From Bacilli bacterium (GTDB lineage Bacteria; Bacillota_I; Bacilli_A; RF39; UBA660): DNA of 43,480 bases. The stretch spans positions 1-43,480 of the forward strand of contig JAGAFD010000006.1 in NCBI GenBank assembly GCA_017612805.1, given 5' to 3'. The notes beneath the pieces were generated by a model, which was not told the DNA's origin, ran no database searches, and was given only the letters and a program-made list of their open reading frames with translations. Positions 32,506 to 41,038 of the stretch are shown one piece after another. The position numbers and the translations under genes are program-made. Every line of letters begins with the position of its first letter. The stretch's first letter is position 1.

Positions 32506-34521
32506 TTGGAGAAGAATGTCATAGATATTAAAGCCTTAGAAGAATTAATAAATAATAATCAAAATCATATAATCGAATTGGAAGCTGCACTTACCGTTTA
32601 TAAGAGATGTACCGAACAAGTTAAAGAACAATTTGATAATATTGAAAAATTAAAAAGTGAAATGGCTACAAAAAACGATCATAGTGAAATTTTTGAGATT
32701 GCCAAAAAAATTGGTGAAGTTGAAGCTGAATTAATTATTTTAAATAATGAAATTGAAAAATCATTAAAAGTAATTAATGGTGCAAGTGGAATTGTTAATG
32801 TTAATGAAGAAATAGTTAACGCAATACCTAAGAAACCAGTTACTGAGGAAGTTATTAAAAAAGGTAAGGAAAACCGCAATAATATCTTTAAGCAATTTAA
32901 AGAAGACAAAAAGAATGCTAATGAAAGAATTGAAGCTGCTATAAAATCAGATAATCCAAAAAAAGCACTTGAATCAGTTTCAATCAGAGAGTTATTTGCA
33001 TATTGTCGTTCTAAACATTATAAAAACTGTTATCGTTTAAGTAAAGATGATTTAATTGATTATTTATCTATTCACCAATCAACGAATGTTGAAGAAATAG
33101 TTAAGGTAATTAAAAAATTAAATCCAAAGGCAGAAATTGAAATTGCATCAGAAGGTTTAAATCACACAATTAAATCTTCTGTAGATGTTAAAGATTTAAT
33201 ACTACCTGCCGAATTTTCACATAATGATAAACATGATATAACTAATAAACATAAAACATTCAGTGGAGCATATTGTACAATTGCTGTTGAACCAATGGTT
33301 GAAGAATTAATATTCAAACCATTAACACCGGAAGAACCAGTTGTTAAAAAAGAACCAGATGTAAAATTAAGCGCTGAACAACAAAAATTATTTGATAGTT
33401 TCACTGATGATCAAGTAGCAACAATTATTGCTAATAATTCAAATCAAAAAGATGATTTTGTAGTAATGTCAATGAATGGGGTAACATTAACACTAGCTGA
33501 ATTTAAAGCTGCCAAACGTGTTAATAAACCAGTCGTTGGTTCAGCAAAAGCAGAAGGAAAAGCTGAAGTAAAAGAAGAAGAAAAATCAATATTAAATATT
33601 AAAGATGGTGAACCATTATTTAAAAATATTGATAAATACGATGATGAATTAAATAAAATGGAAGCTGATCGTATTAAGATGGCTTCTAGTAAACAACTTG
33701 AAGCATTAGGTTATGAAGTTAAGAAACCGGGAAAAGCGGCAAAAGAAGAAAATAAACATCAAGTAGTTAAAATTGAAAAAGTTAAAACTGACGTAGCGCA
33801 AAAAATCTTTGATAAATTAAAAGCTGGAAAAGCTAAAATTAAACCATTTACTGATAAATTAAAAGACATTCGTGATAATGTTGTTGATAAAGTAATAGAA
33901 ACCAAAGATAACGTTATTAGTACAATAACTCATCGTAAACCTTTAGATCAAGATGAGATTAGTAAAAAAGAATACTTCTATGCAATTGATCATATCTTCT
34001 TCCCAATAAGAGATATGGATAAAGATTTTGCTGATAAATATCAAGAACAAATTTTAGAAGATATTGAAAAAGGAACTATTACCGAAGAAAACGTTCGTAA
34101 TATTAATATTGAAGAATTAAAGGCACGTTATAAAAATAAACTTGCTAGCACTGATCCTGAAGAATTAAAAAAGAATGCCGAAACATTTGAAACTCTTAGC
34201 ACTCTTCAAAATATTGTAAATAATCTTACTGAAGAAAGTGAAGCACTTGATAATTTAAGACATAGTAAGTTATGCCAAAAGTTAGTAAATGGATTAGATG
34301 CTAATAAACCTGACTCAAGTGATTTATTACCTGCTTATTTATATTCATATTTAAATACAAATACAGAATATCATGAAAAAGCAAAATCTCTTGTTGGTTC
34401 AATATTAACTCCAGATGAAGTTAACCAATTGGTAGATGAATGCAAAAAAGCCGTTGTTCAATATCAAAAAGAACAAGAGGAAAAAGAAAGTTTTCCTGTA
34501 TTTAAACCAGTGGCAGTGTAG
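32506..34521 (+). CDS. Large coiled-coil protein of unknown function with a Rho_N/HeH-like motif
   Basis: The start is TTG 32506, placed 6 bases after AGGTGAT; a GTG in that site is less likely. The 671-residue soluble protein is rich in Lys and Glu. It has an N-terminal coiled coil (about 5-95) and a helix-turn-helix-like block 'IRELFAYCRSKHYKNCYRLSKDDLIDYLS' (about 155-185; quoted as pattern L-F-x-Y-C...L-S-K-D-D-L-I) that resembles the Rho_N/HeH/SAP motif used for nucleic-acid binding. A long linker with Pro-Val-Val-Lys-Lys-Glu runs precedes a C-terminal helical region. No family is recognised. The DUF1292 gene follows in the same transcript. Confidence 0.7.
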   Translation: MEKNVIDIKALEELINNNQNHIIELEAALTVYKRCTEQVKEQFDNIEKLKSEMATKNDHSEIFEIAKKIGEVEAELIILNNEIEKSLKVINGASGIVNVNEEIVNAIPKKPVTEEVIKKGKENRNNIFKQFKEDKKNANERIEAAIKSDNPKKALESVSIRELFAYCRSKHYKNCYRLSKDDLIDYLSIHQSTNVEEIVKVIKKLNPKAEIEIASEGLNHTIKSSVDVKDLILPAEFSHNDKHDITNKHKTFSGAYCTIAVEPMVEELIFKPLTPEEPVVKKEPDVKLSAEQQKLFDSFTDDQVATIIANNSNQKDDFVVMSMNGVTLTLAEFKAAKRVNKPVVGSAKAEGKAEVKEEEKSILNIKDGEPLFKNIDKYDDELNKMEADRIKMASSKQLEALGYEVKKPGKAAKEENKHQVVKIEKVKTDVAQKIFDKLKAGKAKIKPFTDKLKDIRDNVVDKVIETKDNVISTITHRKPLDQDEISKKEYFYAIDHIFFPIRDMDKDFADKYQEQILEDIEKGTITEENVRNINIEELKARYKNKLASTDPEELKKNAETFETLSTLQNIVNNLTEESEALDNLRHSKLCQKLVNGLDANKPDSSDLLPAYLYSYLNTNTEYHEKAKSLVGSILTPDEVNQLVDECKKAVVQYQKEQEEKESFPVFKPVAV

Positions 34522-34539
34522 AAAAGGAGATAATGGATT

Positions 34540-34797
34540 ATGGATAAATTAGAAGCTATAACATTAGAAAATGATCTACAATATGTTATTATTAGTACAC
34601 TAAATCATAAAGAAAATGCTTATATTTTAGTTGCTAATATTACTGGTGAAGAAACTGGCGATGAATTAGAAATTTTCAGAGCTACTCAAGGTGAATCTGG
34701 TTTGAGTGTTGAAAATATTGAAGATGAAAACTTATATAACGAAGTAAAAAATATCTTTGATGAAAAGCTTAAAAGGTTTGCACAAAATAATGCTTAA
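34540..34797 (+). CDS. DUF1292-family protein (YrzB-like)
   Basis: The 85-residue protein has the DUF1292 layout: 'ITLENDLQYVIISTL', 'ENAYILVANI', 'DELEIFRA', then a helix 'LYNEVKNIFDEKLKRF'. The family is widespread in Bacillota and its function is unknown. In Bacilli it usually lies beside the Holliday-junction resolvase yrrK, which is not seen here. AAAGGAGA precedes the start. A terminator overlaps its end. Confidence 0.8.
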   Translation: MDKLEAITLENDLQYVIISTLNHKENAYILVANITGEETGDELEIFRATQGESGLSVENIEDENLYNEVKNIFDEKLKRFAQNNA

Positions 34798-34812
34798 TAG
34801 CATTATTTTTTT
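34786..34812 (+). terminator. Intrinsic terminator
   Basis: AATAATGC / GCATTATT stem with a 6-base loop and a T-run, spanning the stop codon of the DUF1292 gene. Confidence 0.85.
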
Positions 34813-34839
34813 ATGGCTTCATATAATTAGTTGATGAAT

Positions 34840-35901
34840 ATGAAAAAAATAATAATCTTTATAATAATCTTAATTCCAATATATACTAAAGCAATTAGTG
34901 CTGATGCCTATATCGTAATGGATGCAAATACTAATCGCGTTTTAGATGGCAAAAACATTAATAAAGAACATCTTATTGCATCAACTACTAAAATAATGAC
35001 GGCTATCATTATCATTGAAAATGTTAATTTAAATGAAGAGGTTGAAGTTAGTGATGTAATATTAAAATCATATGGCAGTAGTATGTATTTAAACGTTGGA
35101 GAAAAACTAAGGGTAATTGATTTATTATATGGGTTATTGCTACGTAGTGGTAATGATGCCGCAATAATGCTTGCTAATTATTACAGTGGTAGTATGGAAG
35201 CTTTTAGTGTGGTTATGAATAACTACGCTAAAAAACTTGGTATGAATCATACGACATTTATTAATAGCAGTGGACTAGAAAATGATGCTGGGATTGGTAA
35301 TATATCGACTGCTTATGATATGGCTATTTTAGAAAGTTATGCGATTAATAATAACATCTATAATAAGATTAGTGGAACAAAGTATTATAACTTTAAAAGT
35401 AGTAATAAAAGTTTTAGTATGAAGAATAAAAACAAATTATTATTTGAAACCAATTATGTGATTGGTGGTAAAACAGGATATACCAAAAAAGCGAGAAGAA
35501 CATTAGTATCAGCTGGTATAAAAGATAACAAAAAAGTAATTGTGGTAACACTTAATGATCCTAATGATTTTAACGATCACAAAACTTTATATCAAAAAGT
35601 ATTTAAGAATTATCAAATTAAAAATGTTTGCGAAAATATTCATTCTATTAAAGATCCTCTAAATTTATATGATGGGTATGAATTCAATTATGATGAAGAA
35701 TGTAATTTATTATTAAATAAAGATGAGATTAAAAGCCTTAAAATTGATTATGTATTATTTGATAATCATTCTAAAAAAAATCATATTGCCGGAATTATTA
35801 AGTTTAAAATAAATAATAATATTATCTATCAAAGTTTAATTCGCCTAAAGAAAAAAGTGAAGTGGTATCACTATTTACAATGTCTATTTAATGGTTGTTA
35901 A
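34840..35901 (+). CDS. dacF: D-alanyl-D-alanine carboxypeptidase (DacF/PBP5-like)
   Basis: The start is ATG 34840 (MKKIII); ATG 34834 is an alternative. The 353-residue protein has a signal peptide and the serine peptidase S11 motifs: S48-T-T-K51 (acyl Ser and Lys), S103-G-N and K211-T-G. The enzyme trims the terminal D-Ala of peptidoglycan stem peptides outside the membrane and so limits cross-linking. The C-terminal part is an extra beta domain and ends in a hydrophobic/aromatic segment 'WYHYLQCLFNGC', perhaps a weak membrane anchor. Its presence shows that the cell has a normal peptidoglycan wall. rluB follows. Confidence 0.9.
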   Translation: MKKIIIFIIILIPIYTKAISADAYIVMDANTNRVLDGKNINKEHLIASTTKIMTAIIIIENVNLNEEVEVSDVILKSYGSSMYLNVGEKLRVIDLLYGLLLRSGNDAAIMLANYYSGSMEAFSVVMNNYAKKLGMNHTTFINSSGLENDAGIGNISTAYDMAILESYAINNNIYNKISGTKYYNFKSSNKSFSMKNKNKLLFETNYVIGGKTGYTKKARRTLVSAGIKDNKKVIVVTLNDPNDFNDHKTLYQKVFKNYQIKNVCENIHSIKDPLNLYDGYEFNYDEECNLLLNKDEIKSLKIDYVLFDNHSKKNHIAGIIKFKINNNIIYQSLIRLKKKVKWYHYLQCLFNGC

Positions 35902-35940
35902 TTTATGGTTTGATTGATATAATTTAATCGGTGGTACCTT

Positions 35941-36678
35941 ATGGAAGAAAGATTACAAAAAAAGATTGCTGCTAGTGGTTTATGTTCAAGGAGAAAAGCC
36001 GAAGAATTAATTACTGCTGGAAAAGTATTGGTTAATGGTAAAATTGTAACTGAAATGGGTATAAAAGTAAGTAATAAAGACGAAATAATGGTTGATGGTA
36101 AATTAATAAATAACACTGATAAATTATATTATTTATTGTATAAACCAGAAAAAGTTATTAGTTCAACTAAAGACGAACATAATCGTAAAACGGTCGTTGA
36201 TTTGATTGATTGTACTAACGAAAAAATATATCCGATTGGACGATTAGATTATGATACAACTGGCATTATTTTATTAACTAATGATGGTGCTTTAACGGAT
36301 ATTTTAGCTCATCCAAAAAATATGGTTCCTAAAACTTATGTTGCTAAGATTAATACAATATTAACTAAAGATGAAATATATCAAATTAAAAATGGTATTA
36401 AGATTGATAATCGTAAAGTTGAAGTACTATATTTTAAAGTAAGAAAGGTCAATAAAGAAAATCGTGTTTCAACAATTGAAATAACAATTAGTGAAGGTAG
36501 AAATCATATTGTCAAAAATATCTTCTTATCATTAGGCCATAAAGTATTAAAATTAAAAAGAACTACTTATGGGTTCTTAGATTTATCCGGATTAAAAAAA
36601 GGGGAATATCGTTCATTAACGATTAAAGAAGTTAAAACTTTATATGCTTATAAAAATAATAAAATAAAAAAAGTATAG
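35941..36678 (+). CDS. rluB: rRNA pseudouridine synthase RluB/RsuA family
   Basis: The 245-residue protein has an N-terminal S4 RNA-binding domain ('RLQKKIAASGLCSRRKAEEL', about 4-60) and a synthase domain. The catalytic Asp103 lies in 'GRLDYDTTGIILLTNDG'. 'KTYVAKI', 'EGRNHIVKNIF' and 'LKRTTYGFLDLSGLKKGEYRSL' are further family blocks. RluB makes pseudouridine in helix 89 of 23S rRNA. CGGTGGT precedes the start and TATAAT lies further upstream. In Bacilli, rluB also lies near dac genes, which fits. Confidence 0.9.
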   Translation: MEERLQKKIAASGLCSRRKAEELITAGKVLVNGKIVTEMGIKVSNKDEIMVDGKLINNTDKLYYLLYKPEKVISSTKDEHNRKTVVDLIDCTNEKIYPIGRLDYDTTGIILLTNDGALTDILAHPKNMVPKTYVAKINTILTKDEIYQIKNGIKIDNRKVEVLYFKVRKVNKENRVSTIEITISEGRNHIVKNIFLSLGHKVLKLKRTTYGFLDLSGLKKGEYRSLTIKEVKTLYAYKNNKIKKV

Positions 36679-36695
36679 TTCTCTATACTTTTTTA
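36666..36695. terminator. Bidirectional intrinsic terminator
   Basis: AAGTATAG / CTATACTT stem (36671-36678, 36683-36690) flanked by A- and T-runs, between the convergent rluB and ferredoxin genes. Confidence 0.87.
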
Positions 36696-36983
36696 TTTAT
36701 GGCAAGGGCAACCATCACCGCAGTGACAATCATCGCCACAATTACATTCATCATCGCAATTACATTCTTCACCGCAATCACAAGCTTCTTCAGCTTTTTC
36801 TATAATAGTAATTGCTTCAGTAGGGCAAGAATCAATTGCATCAAGTAAGGCTTGATCATCTAAATTATCATTTGATATAACAGATGGGAATCTTCCATCA
36901 AGGAAATCAAAATGAGTTTGATCAATTCCACAGCAACTTCCACAACCAATACATTGGTTTTTATCAATATTAATAACTTTCAT
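36693..36983 (-). CDS. Ferredoxin with a Cys/His-rich C-terminal tail
   Basis: The 96-residue protein begins with a single-cluster [4Fe-4S] ferredoxin domain: C11-x-x-C14-x-x-C17 (C18 adjacent) and C53-P in 'SCPTEAI'. It is of the type called Fer in Bacilli (about 80 residues), an electron carrier. After about residue 66 an unusual tail follows. It contains ten Cys (68, 70, 74, 76, 80, 82, 86, 88, 92, 94) and two His (87, 95) in a repeated C-x-C-x-x-x-C rhythm with Asp, Glu and Gly. Such spacing suggests metal binding like metallothionein. AGGAGG precedes the start. Confidence 0.85.
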   Translation of the reverse strand: MKVINIDKNQCIGCGSCCGIDQTHFDFLDGRFPSVISNDNLDDQALLDAIDSCPTEAITIIEKAEEACDCGEECNCDDECNCGDDCHCGDGCPCHK

Positions 36984-37000
36984 TTAATCCTCCTGAATTA

Positions 37001-37029
37001 ATTATATTGATAATTAATAAAAAAGTAAA
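37001..37029 (-). promoter_or_regulatory. Promoter for the ferredoxin gene
   Basis: On the minus strand, TTTACT (37024-37029), a 17-base spacer and TATAAT (37001-37006) lie just upstream of AGGAGG and the ATG at 36983. Confidence 0.65.
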
Positions 37030-37035
37030 TATATA

Positions 37036-37064
37036 TTTAAAAATAATGAAATATATGATATTAT
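37036..37064 (+). promoter_or_regulatory. Promoter for the gene at 37090
   Basis: TTTAAA (37036-37041), a 17-base spacer and TATTAT (37059-37064), divergent from and close to the ferredoxin promoter. Confidence 0.5.
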
Positions 37065-37089
37065 GTAATTGATGATAGTTGGTGATTAT

Positions 37090-37902
37090 ATGGAATCTCG
37101 TGCTGAAAAATTTAAAGATACTGTCTTAGAAGAACAACCGGTAGAAATAAAATCTCGTTCATCTAGAAATCAAGAATTATATCATAATATAAGTAATGAA
37201 GAATTAGACAGTGTCACAATTAAAGCAAATTCTAGTGTTTTAACTGATGATGTTCATAATATTAATATTGCTCAAGTAAGAGATATGTTAGATAAAAAAT
37301 ATCGTGATGATTATGATCGTAAAACCATTAATATTCCCGAACAATCTAGCTATGAAGAAATTGAATTTGAAAAAACACGTGAATATGATATTAATCAAAT
37401 ATTAAATAGTGCTAAAAGTGAAAATGCTAAAAATGATTATAATGAAGAACGCTTAAAAAAATTACGTGATACGCAATTTGATATTTTAAAGAATTTAGAT
37501 TTAAAAGAAAAAGATACTGTTGGAGCTCCTGATGATCCTAAATCAATGGGATTAATGGAATTAATAAATACTATTACAGAAAATGAATTAACTAATACAA
37601 CGGTTGATCCCCTAGATATATTAAGTGATCTTAAGGGTGATGAAAATACTAAAATGATTAATACTACTAAATTAACACAAGCAGTTGAAGTAAGTGTTAC
37701 TAATAATAAAGAAGAAAAAGATGTTAATACTTTGACTGATTCAATTGAGTTTAATAATAGTGATTTTGATGATTTTGATGATATTAATAAAACTAAATCA
37801 AATAAAATTGTCTTAGTAATTTTATTTACGTTATTAGGAATTGGTTTTGTTGCTGGGTTAGTTGTTTTATTAAATTATATCTTAGGATGGGGTCTATTTT
37901 AG
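37090..37902 (+). CDS. Unknown protein with C-terminal membrane anchor
   Basis: The start is ATG 37090, set by TTGGTGAT; a TTG/ATG pair upstream is in frame but lacks such a site. The 270-residue protein is highly charged and mostly disordered or helical. It ends with a single membrane helix (about 240-266), so its bulk faces the cytoplasm, tail-anchored. No motif is recognised. The next gene (37926) also encodes a small membrane protein, and the pair may act together. A hairpin spans its end. Confidence 0.65.
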   Translation: MESRAEKFKDTVLEEQPVEIKSRSSRNQELYHNISNEELDSVTIKANSSVLTDDVHNINIAQVRDMLDKKYRDDYDRKTINIPEQSSYEEIEFEKTREYDINQILNSAKSENAKNDYNEERLKKLRDTQFDILKNLDLKEKDTVGAPDDPKSMGLMELINTITENELTNTTVDPLDILSDLKGDENTKMINTTKLTQAVEVSVTNNKEEKDVNTLTDSIEFNNSDFDDFDDINKTKSNKIVLVILFTLLGIGFVAGLVVLLNYILGWGLF

Positions 37903-37912
37903 ATCCCATTTT
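37887..37912 (+). terminator. Hairpin, possible weak terminator
   Basis: A 10-bp stem ATGGGGTCTA / TAGATCCCAT (one G-T pair) with a 3-base loop is followed by only four T. It lies 14 bases before the next start codon, so it may weaken rather than stop transcription. Confidence 0.5.
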
Positions 37913-37925
37913 AATATGCTTTAAT

Positions 37926-38608
37926 ATGAAACTAAAATTAAAAAAAAGCCTTCTTTTTGGATTTATGTTATTTTAGGAATAGTTGAAGTTATTATTCTGG
38001 TTGTTTTAGTATTAACTAATTTAGGAAAAAAAGCTTATGAAATAACTATTTTTAATATTGAAAAGAAATTAGACCGTAATGTTTTAAAATATTATAGTTT
38101 TGATAGTATTACTAATTATAATGTGAATGATTTGATTAAAATCGAGTATAGTAAGAACGAAAAGGAAATTATTAATGTTAGATATGATGTTAATAATACT
38201 AATCATTTTATCGATGAAAACTTAGGTCAAATAGAAAACTTATTAGTATTAAATAGTTCAAATAATTGGTTTAATAATACTAATTATCTAGTTGTAATGG
38301 TTCCGGTAGGAATGTTATTCAATAATTTATACTTTGATTCCATGGGACCAAAAATTCCTTTTAAGATTTATTATATGGAAAGTTTTTATGCTAACTTATA
38401 TACTAAAATCACTAATTATGGAATAAATAACTCCCTAGTGGAACTATTTATTGTTGTAACGGTTAAGTATCAAATCATAGGCTATCGCTCTAAAACAATC
38501 AAAAAAACATATGATTATTTATTAGCTGCCACCTTGATTAATGGCAAAGTACCTAATATGTATAATGAAGGAATAGTTAAAGAATCGAATAAAGTTGAGT
38601 TAAAGTAA
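37926..38608 (+). pseudogene. Membrane protein gene with a frameshift in an A8 run
   Basis: ATG 37926 opens a frame that ends at TAG after 16 codons. In the +1-shifted frame a long open reading continues from the A8 run (37940-37947) to TAA 38608. If one A is added, the product is one chain of about 228 residues. It would have a Lys-rich start, a membrane helix 'WIYVILGIVEVIILVVLVL' right after the run, then an external domain ('LIKIEYSKNEKEI', 'NLYTKITNYGIN'). Without the shift, translation could only begin at a GTG (38123) that would omit the helix. The cause may be a sequencing or assembly error, a real mutation, or slippage on the A-run. No family is recognised. Confidence 0.7.
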
Positions 38609-38623
38609 AAAATTAGTTATAAT
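38595..38623 (+). promoter_or_regulatory. Promoter for the YutD-like gene
   Basis: TTGAGT (38595-38600, within the preceding gene), a 17-base spacer and TATAAT (38618-38623), followed by GGTGGT before the ATG at 38642. Confidence 0.68.
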
Positions 38624-38641
38624 GAAGATGGTGGTATTAAT

Positions 38642-38920
38642 ATGAAATCAATTAAAATTAATGATATTAATTATAAAGTAATTAAAGATGATTCCGGTAT
38701 TATTAATGTTGAAGAATTAAATGAATTAATAACTGATTATTTTACACCATATGATTATATCGTTGGTGATATTGCTTATAGTCATTTAAGATTAAAAGGA
38801 TTTAATAATAAAGATAATCCTGGTTTTAATAAAATTAACGATTATACTAAAGTTGATGATTATATCAAAAATAAGTGTGCTTATGGTTGCAAGTTTTTCA
38901 TTATAGAGAAAGAAAAGTAG
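38642..38920 (+). CDS. yutD: YutD-family protein (DUF1027)
   Basis: The 92-residue protein carries the two YutD signatures: 'YDYIVGDIAYSHLRLKGF' in the middle and 'KCAYGCKFFII' near the end, spaced as in Bacillus YutD. Length is typical. The family is conserved in Bacillota but lacks a firm function. In Bacillus it belongs to the yut gene region with yutH and yutI; relatives of both lie close by here (39830 and 40698). Confidence 0.78.
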   Translation: MKSIKINDINYKVIKDDSGIINVEELNELITDYFTPYDYIVGDIAYSHLRLKGFNNKDNPGFNKINDYTKVDDYIKNKCAYGCKFFIIEKEK

Positions 38921-38923
38921 CAT

Positions 38924-38969
38924 AAAGTAAAGAAATTTTATTGTTTCTTTACTTTTATTTTGATATAAT
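38924..38969 (+). promoter_or_regulatory. Terminator overlapping the next promoter
   Basis: A perfect 12-bp stem (38924-38935 / 38944-38955) with a T-rich tail ends the yutD transcript. TTGTTT (38941-38946) in its loop and arm stands 17 bases before TATAAT (38964-38969), the promoter of the gene at 38996. Confidence 0.75.
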
Positions 38970-38995
38970 AATTATTAGGATAGAGGCGTATCTAG

Positions 38996-39763
38996 ATGAA
39001 GATAATTGTTAACAAACAAAATTATGAAGCAGATTTAATGTTTACAATTAATACTGCCACTGGGACTAAAAACGTTATTATGTATACTGATGATAAGGTC
39101 CTTGATGGTGGTTTTTATGCGTTCTTTATTGGTGAATTAATTGGTAATCAAATTAGTAGTATAAGTGGAGAATATTGGCAATTAGTTACTAATACTATTA
39201 TTAATATGATTAAAACTAATCAACCACCAGTATTTAATTTACCTACCGGTGAATTAGAGGCGGTTAACAATATAGGTGGTATTCGTGTGCCAATAGATAC
39301 AATTATTATTTATCGTAATAGCATCAAAGATAGGGTATTCCAAGTTGAACCACAACCAATGCCACCGGTTTATCAAAGCGTTGTAACACCGATTCCTGTG
39401 GTTAATACTATTAATAATCCAACACCAATGGTAAGTAATCCTAATGAATATATGTATTCACAACCAGCACCAGCACCAGCACCAGTCGTATCACAACCTA
39501 GTAACGAACCGATAGCTACTCCAGATAGTTTTAAGGATACATTTGCTAAAGAAGTAGATAATATTTTAACTAATCAAGAAGCAGTTGCCGAAAATCTGAT
39601 TGAGGCTTCATCTGATATTAAAAAACTAGAAGAAAAAGTAAGTGCTATGGAACAAAGAATAAACGCTCTAGAAACAGCACTAAAACAATCTTATCAAACC
39701 TATAATAATCAGCAACCAGTTGAAGAACAAAGTGTTGATGTATTTGGTAAATTAGCTGCTTAA
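38996..39763 (+). CDS. Unknown soluble protein with Pro-rich linker and coiled coil
   Basis: The 255-residue protein has three parts. An N-terminal globular alpha/beta domain (1-115) starts 'MKIIVNKQNYEADLMF' and has no known motif. A Pro/Val/Ala-rich linker (about 118-170, with 'PAPAPAPVV') comes next, then a C-terminal coiled coil (about 190-238, with 'LEEKVSAMEQRINALETAL'). It probably forms oligomers. AGGATAGAGG fits this start. It has its own promoter and terminator. Confidence 0.7.
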   Translation: MKIIVNKQNYEADLMFTINTATGTKNVIMYTDDKVLDGGFYAFFIGELIGNQISSISGEYWQLVTNTIINMIKTNQPPVFNLPTGELEAVNNIGGIRVPIDTIIIYRNSIKDRVFQVEPQPMPPVYQSVVTPIPVVNTINNPTPMVSNPNEYMYSQPAPAPAPVVSQPSNEPIATPDSFKDTFAKEVDNILTNQEAVAENLIEASSDIKKLEEKVSAMEQRINALETALKQSYQTYNNQQPVEEQSVDVFGKLAA

Positions 39764-39767
39764 TAAA

Positions 39768-39791
39768 AATAGTTGTAATAACTATTTTTTA
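39768..39791 (+). terminator. Intrinsic terminator
   Basis: AAAATAGTT / AACTATTTT stem around a short loop, followed by a T-run, just after the stop of the gene at 38996. Confidence 0.75.
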
Positions 39792-39829
39792 TTTTGTATA
39801 ACTATTATTTTTTTCGAATATGTTTTATT

Positions 39830-40714
39830 ATGAAAGAAGACATATTTAATAATTATCAAATTATTGTAGAAAATATTGAAAAGATTAACGATAATGTCAC
39901 TAAAATTATTACCTCTAGTGCTAATTACTATTATTATCAAACCCGATTATCCGAAACAGTTATTAAAGAAGCTTATGAAGTTTATGGGGTATTAAAAAAA
40001 CATAATATCTTAACTAATGAAATAATAAAGACTACTTATAATACTTATTCTACTAAAGATAATTATGTATTAGTTAAAATAAATAAGGATCTGACAAATA
40101 ATCTTGATCTAGAAGATATCTTACTTTTTTTAGATAATCAATATATGAAAAATAATCGCAGCAGTAATCTATCAAATGAGTGGGCTTTAGAAGTTGATCA
40201 AATAAATAAAATAATTGTTGAAAATAAGATTAATGATATTGATATTTTAACAATTCATCATTATTATGTGGGGTTAGCAGAAAATGCCATATATTATTAT
40301 AATATGTACGTTAATAAAGAAACTCATTTAGTCGTACCTAGCCATCGAATAATAACTCTTTATGCTAACGATTTATATAATCCACTAAATTTATATTGGG
40401 ATAGTAGGGTAAAAGACTTATCAGATTATTTTAAATTAAAAATGATTAATAAATCATTTGATATTCAAGAATTAGAATACGTATTAATAACCAAAAAATG
40501 GGACAAGAATGATATATTAGAACTAATTGCAAGATTAATGTATTGCAATAATTATTTTGATAGTATGAAACGTTATCTTAGTGATAAAAAAGAAGATATA
40601 AAAAAATATTTGCTAATGGCAAATACTTATCAAAATGATTTAAAAATAGTTATGATGATGTTAAATCAATATTATCAAATTCCGATTGTGTATTGGCTTA
40701 TAGCGGAACATTAA
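39830..40714 (+). CDS. YutH/CotS-like protein, kinase-like fold, probably inactive
   Basis: The start is ATG 39830 (MKEDIFNNY). The protein has about 294 residues. Two stretches recall the Bacillus YutH/CotS group of aminoglycoside-phosphotransferase-like proteins: 'HYYVGLAENAIYYYN' and 'NLYWDSRVKDLSDYFK', the latter in the place of the usual D-H-x-x-R-D-L-A-E block. The H-x-D and D-F/W-D catalytic motifs of true kinases are not seen. The nearby yutD and nfu genes (both yut-region genes in Bacillus) support the idea. The gene ends 17 bases inside the convergent nfu gene. The family call is tentative. Confidence 0.5.
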   Translation: MKEDIFNNYQIIVENIEKINDNVTKIITSSANYYYYQTRLSETVIKEAYEVYGVLKKHNILTNEIIKTTYNTYSTKDNYVLVKINKDLTNNLDLEDILLFLDNQYMKNNRSSNLSNEWALEVDQINKIIVENKINDIDILTIHHYYVGLAENAIYYYNMYVNKETHLVVPSHRIITLYANDLYNPLNLYWDSRVKDLSDYFKLKMINKSFDIQELEYVLITKKWDKNDILELIARLMYCNNYFDSMKRYLSDKKEDIKKYLLMANTYQNDLKIVMMMLNQYYQIPIVYWLIAEH

Positions 40715-40928
40715 TAACATCAATTACTTCTGGAACTTGTTCCTTAACATAATTTAATACGCCATCTTTTAGGGTAACATCCATCATTTCACAATTTTCG
40801 CAGTGGCCGGATAATCTAACATATAAATAATTATCTTCATATTTAACAAATTCAATATTACCACCATCAGCTTCTAAGAATGGAGCAATTTCCTTAATTA
40901 ATTCTTTTAATTTTTCAGTATTATCCAT
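40698..40928 (-). CDS. nfu: NifU-like Fe-S scaffold/carrier protein (Nfu)
   Basis: The 76-residue protein starts at ATG 40928 (MDNTEK), set by GGTGAT. It is a single NifU C-terminal domain: 'EIAPFLEADGGNIEFV', then the cluster-binding C43-E-N-C46, then 'VLNYVKEQVPEVIDVI'. It carries a [4Fe-4S] cluster held between two subunits and hands it to target proteins. Size and sequence match YutI/NfuA-like small forms in Bacillota. Its 3' end overlaps the convergent gene at 39830. The ferredoxin at 36693 is a possible client. Confidence 0.9.
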   Translation of the reverse strand: MDNTEKLKELIKEIAPFLEADGGNIEFVKYEDNYLYVRLSGHCENCEMMDVTLKDGVLNYVKEQVPEVIDVINVPL

Positions 40929-41038
40929 GGCCATCACCAATAAAATTATACTTTATTATATGATTGGTTGTAAAGTAAAAAACAATATATTGCTTTATGT
41001 TTAAGGGGTTTAATGATATAATCTATTTGTGATGTGAA

